Source: Firmicutes bacterium CAG:534 (GTDB taxonomy: Bacteria; Bacillota; Clostridia; Lachnospirales; Lachnospiraceae). From it: a stretch of 29,200 bases of DNA. The notes under the pieces were generated by a model. That model was not told the origin of the DNA and ran no database searches. It saw nothing but the letters and a program-made list of their open reading frames with translations. Position 1 is the first letter of the stretch. The number at the start of each line of letters is the position of its first letter. The stretch is taken from contig FR894564.1 in assembly GCA_000436115.1 (NCBI GenBank), positions 12,625 through 41,824 on the forward strand. The letters are read 5' to 3'. Positions 1-7,316 of this stretch are shown in pieces. Both the position numbers and the translations under genes were made by a program.

Positions 1-504
1 CGTCCAAAGCGGCGGCACTTTTTTTACATCCGAAAACCGCAGAAAAAAAAGGCCTGTCACTGCTGCCAGCAAAAGGACAAGCATTCCCGGCCATGTTTCC
101 GGCCAAATGGGAGCATGACGTTCCGCATTCGCAAGCTGGGTCTGCCAATCCGCCTGCCAGGCCACGTTTTTCACAAAGCTGATATAAACAACTTCATATA
201 CCCCTGCCAGAAACAACAGCAGAATATCATATATTCCGGAAGAAGCGCTGTGATTTAAACGGTTCCCGGTCTCAGGCTTTCCTCCCGCGGTCACAGCCAG
301 AATAATCCCTTCATATATGGTTGCCACCAGCGGATATATAAAAAAGACGCCCAGAAAAAGACTATATATGATAAATAAAATAAGATCCGTTCCTATTTCT
401 CCAAAGGTTTCCGTGGTCATGTAAAATCCTGCCACCACGATCATCGCCACCAGAAGTGTGATCAAAGCCTGTGCTATGTATGGATGCTTTCTGATCCGGT
501 TCAT
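1..504 (-). CDS. Membrane protein, 3' end beyond left window edge (partial)
   Basis: An open frame runs from an ATG at 504 down to base 1 without a stop, giving 168 residues of a protein whose C-terminus lies outside the window. It starts MNRIRKHPYIAQALITLL. Hydrophobic stretches at about residues 11-29, 40-71, 88-110 and 138-155 indicate at least four membrane segments. The start is supported by a purine-rich GAAAGGGGAAA about 6 bases upstream. A TATACT hexamer at 551-556 (minus) could be a -10 box, but no good -35 box is seen. The next gene upstream (588-1102) is also a small membrane protein on the same strand, with 83 bases between them. I do not recognise the family. The membrane location is visible in the sequence; the function is unknown. 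Confidence 0.75.
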   Translation of the reverse strand, partial: MNRIRKHPYIAQALITLLVAMIVVAGFYMTTETFGEIGTDLILFIIYSLFLGVFFIYPLVATIYEGIILAVTAGGKPETGNRLNHSASSGIYDILLLFLAGVYEVVYISFVKNVAWQADWQTQLANAERHAPIWPETWPGMLVLLLAAVTGLFFLRFSDVKKVPPLWT

Positions 505-587
505 AGTAAATTTCCCCTTTCGCAGACACTTTGCCTTCGCTTTAGGCTATAGTATAGCACAGGTATCCACTTACAGGGTAGATGATT

Positions 588-1102
588 TTATTTGCATACC
601 TGGCCTTTTTTCATTTTAAAGCTTTCCGGCAAAAGGAGGCATGCAAGGAAATAAATGAATGGAGCAAAATTTCCTGAGGACTGGATTATTACATAATCAA
701 GCGTGTACATTCTGCAGCCAAACGCCTGTTTGATATCCGGGATCAGGGCTCCTACAGCCATCCAGATAATAGGCTGCACAAGCAGCATTTTCTTTGAATA
801 AATTGTTTTCCCACTTGCCGTCATCACAAGCAGGGCCAGAAAAAGAAAGCCCATTGCCGGATATACAATATAAAATGCCGGGACAATATGGGTCCCATAT
901 TCTGTGGCTATTGAGATGGCTGCATCTCTTCCTATGTTTGCAGCAACATAAGATATCCAAAAACTCCGATCATTCCGCTTATCAGCAGAAAGACCAGTTT
1001 CCATGCCGGATACCCTCCCTGTAAATGGGCTTCCCTCAAAAACAGCCCGGCATCCTCTGCCCCGGGCTCCACCAGACTCAGTGACAAATCCCCCAGCAGC
1101 AT
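588..1102 (-). pseudogene. Small membrane protein gene, apparently frameshifted
   Basis: Two overlapping minus-strand frames each look like half of one membrane protein. The first starts at ATG 1102, encodes 56 residues with a hydrophobic helix (KLVFLLISGMIGVFGYLMLL) and stops at a TAG at 932-934. The second carries on one register away, from about GRDAAISIATEYG to a stop at 588-590, with three further hydrophobic segments (VPAFYIVYPAMGFLFLALL, MLLVQPIIWMAVGALI, FAPFIYFLACLLL). Joining them by restoring one base near 935 would give a protein of about 170 residues with four membrane segments. Alternatively the second frame may be a separate gene starting at 1004 (METGLSADKRND), which has a GGGAGGG ribosome site 8 bases upstream. 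I do not recognise the family. The frameshift reading is an inference from where the hydrophobic segments lie. Confidence 0.55.
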
Positions 1103-1103
1103 G

Positions 1104-1171
1104 CCGAGTTTGTGTCAAGTGCGCGCAGACACAAATCTCGCGATTGAAAAATTTTATTTTTCAATCTTTCT
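1104..1171 (-). repeat. Two-hairpin interspersed repeat, copy 1
   Basis: This 68-bp stretch recurs at 12948-13016 with only a one-base gap (CAAGTG here, CAAAGTG there). Read on the minus strand it holds two hairpins. The first has arms GATTGAAAAA and TTTTTCAATC around a 5-base loop. The second has arms CGAGATTTGTGTC and GACACAAACTCG, 12 pairs with one bulged A, around a loop containing the self-complementary TGCGCGCA. It ends one base before the ATG at 1102. It encodes no protein and has no insertion-sequence ends. It looks like a REP- or MITE-like non-autonomous element. Confidence 0.85.
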
Positions 1172-1357
1172 CCTTTTTGTGCATCATGATCCGCATTTGC
1201 CTGCGGTCAATGCTCCCTGTTAAAATTTCTTTCCAAAAGTGACGTTACCATATGTGAGTGTTGGTTAGATTATGCTAACTCATTATGGCATTTTCACTTT
1301 TTTTGTACAAGCAGGTACTTGTTAAGGGATTTGTTGTTCCGCATAGATAATGTTTCC
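1172..1357. other. Intergenic region with possible minus promoter
   Basis: No supportable gene is seen. On the minus strand a short open stretch (about 24 codons, ending ...MRIMMHKKEKD at the TGA 1161-1163) could be the remnant of a gene end, but it has no start with a ribosome site. The stretch also contains the promoter-like dyad at 1264-1297. Confidence 0.4.
1264..1297 (-). promoter_or_regulatory. Possible promoter with dyad over the -10 box
   Basis: On the minus strand GTGAAA (1292-1297) and CATAAT (1269-1274) are separated by 17 bases. A small inverted repeat, GTTAG N6 CTAAC (1264-1279), encloses the -10 box and could be an operator. It would drive the membrane-protein gene at 1102. The -35 match is weak. 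Confidence 0.3.
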
Positions 1358-2140
1358 TTACAGTAAATAATCTTTTACTGTTTTTTCAACCCAATCTATT
1401 CCTAAGGGACATTCCTTTGTTTCATATGTAAGAATTAAATTTACAGACGGAATGATCCCATAGCTGCAATATGTTTTCACTTTTTGGCATATATGATTTA
1501 CATAATCTGCGTCATCCATTTTTCCAAAGTGCTCCCAATAATAGAATTTTCCTGTTTTGGGATGTCGTATTGTAAAATCAGGATGAAATATCATATTGCC
1601 AAGAGTTAATTTGTCCTCATACCGAAATGGAATTCCAAAGGTAAATAAGGTTTTATCTATAATAGCCTCAGACTTCGATCGGAGCAGCTTTCCCTGCGTT
1701 CCCTTTATATTAAGAGTTTCAGGATGACCGGTGTTTCTTTCATATACGGAATTCATCCAATTTTCAAGTTCCCTATCTATCAGGCGAAATCGCCCTCCCA
1801 AAAGCCGTTCATATTCGGCGTTACTCATCATCTTTTCTACCAAACTTCCATCACGCTCTGCCTTATGTGCATAAGCATGACAGGCAGTTAATTCCCTCTC
1901 CAAATCTTTCTTCCGCAAACGATAATACTTTTTTAATATCAGCTTTTGCGCCAGCTGCTTTTCCTTTTTAGGCAGATAAACCTTCTTGTTATCTTTCCTC
2001 AAATACCATTTATAATGTTTGCTGTTCTTCGCACAAATCAACTCTCCCTGAGGCCACTTCGCATCTATTCCCTCCAGCCTCTTTAATTCCTCTTCTATCT
2101 GCTTAATTCTTTTTGCAATTTCCAAATAATTAGCGTACAT
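1358..2140 (-). CDS. Orphan protein with PD-(D/E)XK nuclease-like domain
   Basis: The protein has 260 residues. It starts at ATG 2140 behind a strong AGGAGG ribosome site. Residues 1-125 are charged, with coiled-coil-like Lys/Glu runs (KRIKQIEEELKRLE, RLRKKDLEREL). The C-terminal half carries the order of acidic residues expected of a PD-(D/E)XK nuclease fold: E158 in RSKSEAIID, D188 in FHPDFTI, and E203 in YYWEHFGK with K207 close behind. The WEH(F/L)G pattern after a PDF strand is known from restriction-like nuclease domains. No signal peptide or membrane segment is seen. The gene appears visibly richer in A and T than the genes to its right and has no partner methylase, helicase or toxin/antitoxin gene beside it. 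DNA cleavage is inferred from the motif order only; substrate and role are unknown. Confidence 0.75.
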   Translation of the reverse strand: MYANYLEIAKRIKQIEEELKRLEGIDAKWPQGELICAKNSKHYKWYLRKDNKKVYLPKKEKQLAQKLILKKYYRLRKKDLERELTACHAYAHKAERDGSLVEKMMSNAEYERLLGGRFRLIDRELENWMNSVYERNTGHPETLNIKGTQGKLLRSKSEAIIDKTLFTFGIPFRYEDKLTLGNMIFHPDFTIRHPKTGKFYYWEHFGKMDDADYVNHICQKVKTYCSYGIIPSVNLILTYETKECPLGIDWVEKTVKDYLL

Positions 2141-2548
2141 TTGGGTTCCTCCTCTTATATGCTTTCATTTTTTATATTTTTATGATTTTTGCTATTACTA
2201 CCGCTTCTGGGTCTTTCTTGTTCCTTATACGCTTCTGCACCCTCCCCTCTGGGTCTTTCTGACTTCAATAGCTGACTTGTACCCTCGGCTTCTTCTGCCT
2301 CTGGGTCTTTTCTGCTCTTTATAGCTTCCTGCACCCTCCCCTCTGGGTCTTTCTGACTTCAATAGCTGACTTGTACCCTCGGCTTCTTCTGCCTCTGGGT
2401 CTTTTCTGCTCCTTATGCGCTTCTGTACCCTCTCCTCTGGGTTTTTCTTCCTTCAATAGCTGGCTTGTACCCTCGATCGCCCTTGGCTCTGGGTCTTTCT
2501 TGTTCCTTATACGCTTCTGTACCCTCCACTCTGGGTCTTTCTTGCTCT
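2141..2548. other. 408-bp non-coding gap, mostly repeat array
   Basis: No gene is supported here. Bases 2141-2206 are AT-rich leader for the nuclease-like gene, including its AGGAGG site. Bases 2207-2548 are the tandem array. Open frames through the array change register every 94 bases, so they are not believable coding. Confidence 0.7.
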
Positions 2549-2566
2549 TTACGGCTTCCTGTACCC
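2207..2566 (-). repeat. Tandem array, alternating 42- and 52-bp units (94-bp period)
   Basis: The hexamer CTGGGT (plus strand) marks each unit start at 2207, 2249, 2301, 2343, 2395, 2437, 2489 and 2531. The spacings are 42, 52, 42, 52, 42, 52 and 42, a composite 94-bp repeat of about three and a half copies. The 52-bp units at 2249 and 2343 are identical. Unit types share the CTGGGTCTTTCT start and the TTGTACCCT or CTGCACCCT core, so the long unit looks like a diverged short unit with about 10 extra bases. The last short unit (from 2531) overlaps the final codons and stop of comEC. Since 94 is not a multiple of three, the array is not translated as a repeat protein. Confidence 0.9.
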
Positions 2567-2806
2567 CTTTACGGCGACTCTTCCCTTTGCATCTACAGAT
2601 ACTGTGATCGCCCCGTAGTCCTTGGTGCAAAACCATGAAATATCTGCCTCTGATAACCGTTCCAGGGTTTCTTCATGGGGATGTCCATAGCGGTTGTTCT
2701 TTCCACAGGAGATCACGGCAATCGCCGGATTTATCATCTGTAAAAACTCCTCACTGGTGGAATTTTTCGAGCCATGATGGGCAACCTTCAGCAAAGTTAT
2801 CCCTGC

Positions 2807-2878
2807 CGGACCGCCCGCCGTGTTATCTGCCAACCTGCCCACCGTGTTATCTGCCAAACCACCCGCCATGCTGTCTGC
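2807..2878 (-). repeat. In-frame 24-bp triplicate inside comEC
   Basis: Three adjacent 24-bp units (2855-2878, 2831-2854, 2807-2830) encode ADSMAGGL, ADNTVGRL and ADNTAGGP. They sit in the metallo-beta-lactamase-like domain just before the ITLLKVAHHGSKN motif, in what should be a surface loop. Because 24 is a multiple of three, changes in copy number would keep the frame. Confidence 0.85.
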
Positions 2879-3913
2879 TCCCCGGTTTTCCGAAATTTCC
2901 CGCCGGGCAGAAAGCTCCTCCAAAAGCGCCTGTTCTCCTGTCCCTTCCAGGTCTCCTGTTAAAAGAGCCGTAAAGCTTCCGCTTGTGAGCCGCAGTGCGA
3001 TAGAATAGGCATTTGCATCTGTGCTCTCAAACCCGGAAGCGGGATGCAGACATTCAAGCAAGGCACCTTTTCCCTGAATGTACTGCCCTCTGCTGATGTA
3101 TTGCAGGCTGATGCCTGCTTCTGACGCAGCCTTTTCCAGTTCCCTGTAGCCCTGCCCCTTTGAGCTTTCTCCAATATCCGGCAGGATCAGGCATCCGATC
3201 CTGATCCCCTGCTGCTTTCCCATGGAAAGCAGCTCTTGTATTCCGTTGCAGTGATCCTCGTCAGGGTGCGTGACAAACACCGCTTCCAGGTATCTTACCC
3301 CTTTTGCCTTTAAAAACGGCAGGATCCGATACTTTCCCACGCTGCCCACAGAGCTGCTTCCTCCATCCACCAGAAATTTTTCTTTTCCGGGCAGTTCCAC
3401 ATAAATGCAGTCTCCCTGTCCCACATCCAAAAACGTGATTTCAAGCCTGCCTACAGGACGGACAAGCAGGATCAGCACAGCTCCCGCCATCATAAGCCAG
3501 CGCTTCCAAAGGCTCTGCCTGTGCCGGATCAAAATGACAACAGACAAGCATGCCAGATAAACAAGCAGCTGCCATACCGCCGGTTTCCCAAGGTTCAGCA
3601 CTGCCCCTGGCAGTCCTTCGCACATCCTGCAGGCCCTCTCATAAATCCTGAAAACACCCACGATCAGCGCCGCCGCGATACGCCAGAGCGGCAGCGGCAA
3701 TGGATTTACCAAAAGAAGCAGAAGTCCTGCTGCCATCAGATAACTCATCAGCGGAATGACCAGAAGATTTAAAAGCATGGAATAGGGCGGGATCTGATAA
3801 TAAAACCACAGATACATGGGCAGGGTTACCGCCATCATGGCCGGCGGGGCAAGAAGCCTTTGCTGGATCCCCTGCCATTTTGTTTTTCCTTTTGTCTGCT
3901 GATGCGGCACAGC

Positions 3914-3947
3914 GGCCGGCATCGTAAGAGGGCCGGCATCGTAAGAG
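3914..3947 (-). repeat. Perfect 17-bp tandem duplication causing the comEC frameshift
   Basis: The 17-mer GGCCGGCATCGTAAGAG (plus strand) occurs at 3914-3930 and again at 3931-3947 with no change. Seventeen is not a multiple of three, and this is exactly where the two comEC frames diverge. Removing either copy restores one continuous comEC frame. Confidence 0.95.
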
Positions 3948-4882
3948 CCGGATGCACCACACATAATCCCAGCACACAGCCAAAGGAAAAAACAAAGCTG
4001 GCGCTTTTTAGAAAAAGCGGCTGTCCCGCAAGCAGCAGTACCGCTGCAGCTGCAATGGCTGTGAGCATATCATAGGTCCTCTGAAGCATTTCCCCCAGCA
4101 TCCTTAGTCCAAACATCAGGATTGCCCTCATTGCAGAAACTGAAAAGCCCGTCATTGCGCCATAAAAAAAGAGAAGCAGCATAGAAAGCAGGGCTGCTCC
4201 CTTTACCGGCACGCCTATTTTCCGCAGCAGCCGGCAAAGCCCCATTCCCAGCGCGGATACATGAAGTCCTGAAATTGCAAGAATATGCGCGATTCCGCTG
4301 CGCTGATAAAGCTCCTTTATCTCACTGTCAAGCGCTCCCTTTTCCCCCAGCAGAATTGTCTGCATAAGGGCAGCCTCCTTCTCCGGCAGCCGGAGTGAAA
4401 GAATTCCTGACAGATACTTTCTGATCTGCCAAAGCGTTTCTCCTATCCTGTTATATTCAGTTGTTGTTTTGGTGATTTTTGCCTGATCCAGGCGATATGA
4501 AATTCCAGATATCTGATAATATAATGCGGCGTCGAACTGTCCGGGATTGGAAGCTCTTTCAAAGCGCTTCAGCCTTCCCTCTATCTCAATATAGCTTCCA
4601 AGCTTCGGCTCTCTCTGTCCTTCTGCCAGATAGCATAGCAGCCCGCCGCCCAATCCGTCATTGGAGAGATCTGACAGGCAGACCGTCACAGTCTCTCCAT
4701 AGTCCTGCTTTTTCGTTTCCTTTTGCGTGATCTTCCCTGTCAGCCGGATTTCTCTTTCCTCCATCTGACAGACCTCATCCGGTTCTTTGAAAAAAAGAAC
4801 CGGCAGGCCAAGCAAAAGGCAGACCAGAAGGCAGGCCGTTGCAAGTGGCCGTCTTTTCACTTATCTTCCTCTTTCCTTCCTC

Positions 4883-5803
4883 TTATTCCAAAAGCCCCAG
4901 GTTTCTTTCAAAAAAGGTGGACAGATTGATATTTTCCTTGTAATTTACATTGGCATCTCCGTTGATGGAGATCTGCACCTTATTGATGCCGGGCTGTTCC
5001 GCAAGGGAATTGGTAATGGAATAAATGGTAACCTCTGATGACACCGGACAGGTCTGGGTCAAAAAGGTGTTGTCAAAGTTTACATAACATGTTCCATCCT
5101 TCACATTTACGCTGACAATCTTTGTATTCTGGTTCATGGTAGGGTATGCCTTTTCCCCTTCCAGAGGGCCTGCGATCAGCTGTTCCAATATCAGACGTTC
5201 CATAGGGATATTACTGTTATAAACCACTGATCTGGTAACCGTTGTCAGCTTGTTTCCCTCTTCGTTTGCCAGATATAGAGTCAGCTTGACCCTTTCATAG
5301 GTGTTGATCTCGTTGCCCTCATTGTCAATGAACAGATCGGCGTTCATCACTCCTACCAGGGAACCCAGGGCATCCGTCAGAGGCTCGGAGTTGATCTGGA
5401 AAGAAACATATTGGATCCCCTTAACCTGCGTCAGGGTTCTTACAATGGCTGCCCTTGTCAGCACCTCCGTGGTGGCAGACTGACTGCGGTAGCTTTCTTC
5501 AAAATCAAGTACAAGCTGATCCTTATTGATGGTATAGCTCCTTAGCTTCACCGCCCCGGAAACAGGCGCCTTATACTCCAGCTTTTCCGGCACTGTGCCA
5601 AGTTGTTCCAAAAGCTCCTTTAAAAGAGCCTCCTGGTCTTCCTCCCGGGTACTGTACTCACTGGAAAAAATTGCGGTTTCGTCACTGTTGATGTAATAAA
5701 CCTTATAGGCATAGCCCGGCTGCTCGTCCTGCTTTTGGGCACAGGCTCCCGCCAGAAATAACATGATCATCAAAACAAATGCTGTAATTCCTTTTCTTTT
5801 CAC
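4883..5803 (-). CDS. GerM-domain lipoprotein
   Basis: The protein has 306 residues. Residues 1-20 form a lipoprotein signal peptide ending in the lipobox LAGAC, with Cys21 as the lipidation site, so it is anchored outside the cytoplasmic membrane. The mature part holds two GerMN-type repeats, at about residues 50-165 (VKLRSYTINKDQLVLDFEESY) and 180-295 (KIVSVNVKDGTCYVNFDNTFL). GerM domains occur in sporulation and germination lipoproteins and in envelope proteins beside two-component systems. The gene follows the histidine kinase by 14 bases and precedes comEC by 22, so it is very probably co-transcribed. A role as an extracytoplasmic modulator of the neighbouring kinase is a guess from position; the domain and lipid anchor are seen directly. 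Confidence 0.85.
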   Translation of the reverse strand: MKRKGITAFVLMIMLFLAGACAQKQDEQPGYAYKVYYINSDETAIFSSEYSTREEDQEALLKELLEQLGTVPEKLEYKAPVSGAVKLRSYTINKDQLVLDFEESYRSQSATTEVLTRAAIVRTLTQVKGIQYVSFQINSEPLTDALGSLVGVMNADLFIDNEGNEINTYERVKLTLYLANEEGNKLTTVTRSVVYNSNIPMERLILEQLIAGPLEGEKAYPTMNQNTKIVSVNVKDGTCYVNFDNTFLTQTCPVSSEVTIYSITNSLAEQPGINKVQISINGDANVNYKENINLSTFFERNLGLLE

Positions 5804-5817
5804 TTCTTCTCCTCTTT

Positions 5818-7299
5818 TTAGGTAAGGGAACGCGTCAGCGGTACTTTCACGGTAAAGGTCGTTCCTTCATTTTCCCTGCTCTCAACCTTGATCGAACCCC
5901 TGTGAAGCAGCACGGCGCTCCTTGTAATGGCAAGTCCAAGTCCCGTTCCGCCGATCTTCCTGGAATGGGATTTATCTACCCGGTAAAAACGCTCGTAGAT
6001 CTGGGAGATGGCTTCCGCAGGAATTCCGATGCCGGTATCCTCCACCTGTACGGTAAAGAACTGGTGATCCGCATCCAGCGTTACCTCCACCTTGCCCTGT
6101 TCCCTGTTATATTTAATGGCATTTTCCACAAGATTGGTGATGATCTGGGACATTTTCACCTTGTCAACCTCAGCGAGGATCTCCCGCTTACTGATCAGCG
6201 TCACCTCCACATTATTCTTTCTGGCAATGGGACGAAGTGTTTTCAGGATGACCTCCGTCAGCTCATTAATGTTGACCACACTGATATTCAGCTCGGCTGC
6301 TGCCTTATCCAGCTTTACCAATTCCAGAAGGTCATTAATCAGTGTGTTTTCCCGCTCCACCTCCTGGGCGATGTCCTCCATAAATTCCCGGTAAAGTTCG
6401 GCAGGTACGTTCTCCTGCGCAAGAAGGGAGTCCGCCAGCACCTTTACAGAGGTAATAGGGGTCTTCAGCTCATGGGACACATTTGCCACAAATTCTTCCC
6501 TGGAATCATCCAGGGTCTTCATTCTTTCAAGAAGACTGTTAAACGCATTTACAATATGCTCTGTCTCCAGATAATCCGGCACTGAGATCGGATCGTTGGT
6601 ATACCCTTCCTTGACCTCGCTGATGGCCCTTGAAATCCTGTCGAAGGGCCTGATCAGGATCTGTGCAAGCAGGATTGCAATGACAAATACGGTGATCAGC
6701 ATGATCATTTCTATGATCAGCGCATTCCGGTTCAGGATCCCCATTGTGGTCGTAATGCTGTCCGTGGAAACACTGGTCAGAAGCACTCCCCTCACGATCT
6801 CTGTTCCCTCCGGGGTTCCTTCTGTCGCCTGCTTATCCGTTACCGTTTCCACAATGGGAACGGTGATTTCGATAAACCCGTTCACATCATCATGGTTTGT
6901 GGAGGTTGCACCCTGCATGCAGCGGATCACCTCTTCGGAAATAATGGTCTTTCCTTCGCTGATCCCGTAGGTGTCCTTTACCACCTTCAGATTTCCCCCA
7001 ATGACCAGCATTCTCCCGTTATAAAGATTGGAAAGCTGGTCTAATTCCGCATTTACCAGCTCCGTAGAGGGCTCCTGAAGATAATTATAGGTAATTAAAT
7101 GATTTGCAATGATTTTAAGCTGGGTCTGTACGTCAGAAATGCGCACGTCGATGGCACGATCCTCATAATTGTTGAGAATGGTTCCCCGCATGATGGTACT
7201 TGGAATCGTACCCATTAAAAAGATGATAATAAACAGGCGAAGCTTAAGGCTTCGCCCGATCTTAAGTTTTTTTAGCAGTCTTTTGAGTCCTTCAGCCAT
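5818..7299 (-). CDS. Sensor histidine kinase, WalK/PhoR-like
   Basis: This is a membrane sensor kinase of 493 residues from ATG 7299. That start leaves 17 bases after the regulator gene; an in-frame ATG at 7344 would overlap the regulator and is less likely. Order: membrane helix 21-40 (LRLFIIIFLMGTIPS), extracytoplasmic sensor about 41-190, second helix 192-215, HAMP about 216-268, HisKA with the phospho-accepting His276 in VSHELKTP, then HATPase_c with N box NLVENAIKYN (389-398), DTGIG (421-425) and GGTGLGL (450-456). All catalytic motifs are intact. It should phosphorylate the response regulator encoded just upstream. The position among comEA, gerM-type and comEC genes suggests envelope or competence signalling, but the signal is unknown. 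Confidence 0.92.
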   Translation of the reverse strand: MAEGLKRLLKKLKIGRSLKLRLFIIIFLMGTIPSTIMRGTILNNYEDRAIDVRISDVQTQLKIIANHLITYNYLQEPSTELVNAELDQLSNLYNGRMLVIGGNLKVVKDTYGISEGKTIISEEVIRCMQGATSTNHDDVNGFIEITVPIVETVTDKQATEGTPEGTEIVRGVLLTSVSTDSITTTMGILNRNALIIEMIMLITVFVIAILLAQILIRPFDRISRAISEVKEGYTNDPISVPDYLETEHIVNAFNSLLERMKTLDDSREEFVANVSHELKTPITSVKVLADSLLAQENVPAELYREFMEDIAQEVERENTLINDLLELVKLDKAAAELNISVVNINELTEVILKTLRPIARKNNVEVTLISKREILAEVDKVKMSQIITNLVENAIKYNREQGKVEVTLDADHQFFTVQVEDTGIGIPAEAISQIYERFYRVDKSHSRKIGGTGLGLAITRSAVLLHRGSIKVESRENEGTTFTVKVPLTRSLT

Positions 7300-7316
7300 G
7301 CCCGCACTGTCCTTCC

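Larger units (their letters stand above)
2549..4860 (-). pseudogene. comEC: ComEC DNA-uptake channel, split by a 17-bp duplication
   Basis: ComEC is the inner-membrane channel that carries single-stranded DNA into competent cells. The 5' frame (4860 down to 3835, 341 residues) holds the N-terminal membrane helix, the DUF4131/OB-like region and the start of the Competence domain (IAHILAISGLHVSALG). The 3' frame (open from about 3964 down to 2549) holds the remaining membrane helices and a C-terminal metallo-beta-lactamase-like domain with LDVGQGDC, THPDEDH and VAHHGSKNST. The frames part at a perfect 17-bp tandem duplication (3914-3947). Deleting one copy joins ...VVHPALTMPA to AVPHQQTKG... 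and gives a normal-looking protein of about 764 residues. The gene follows the GerM-domain gene by 22 bases. As written, only the truncated N-terminal part is made, so uptake should be off. The gene assignment is secure; whether the break is fixed, phase-variable or an assembly error is open. Confidence 0.9.

Noticed and set aside
1161..1233. Short minus-strand reading ending MRIMMHKKEKD before the repeat element
   Set aside because: It has no start with a ribosome site and its stop lies within the repeat; a gene remnant is possible but cannot be shown.
2207..2566. CRISPR array
   Set aside because: There are no short constant repeats with unique spacers of equal size; both the 42- and 52-bp parts are related to each other, and no cas genes are present.
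2319..2636. Open frame of 105 codons on the minus strand through the tandem array
   Set aside because: It overlaps the comEC end in another register, is made of low-complexity Lys/Arg/Glu repeats and exists only because the array lacks stops in that frame for a while; the 94-bp period shifts frame each copy.
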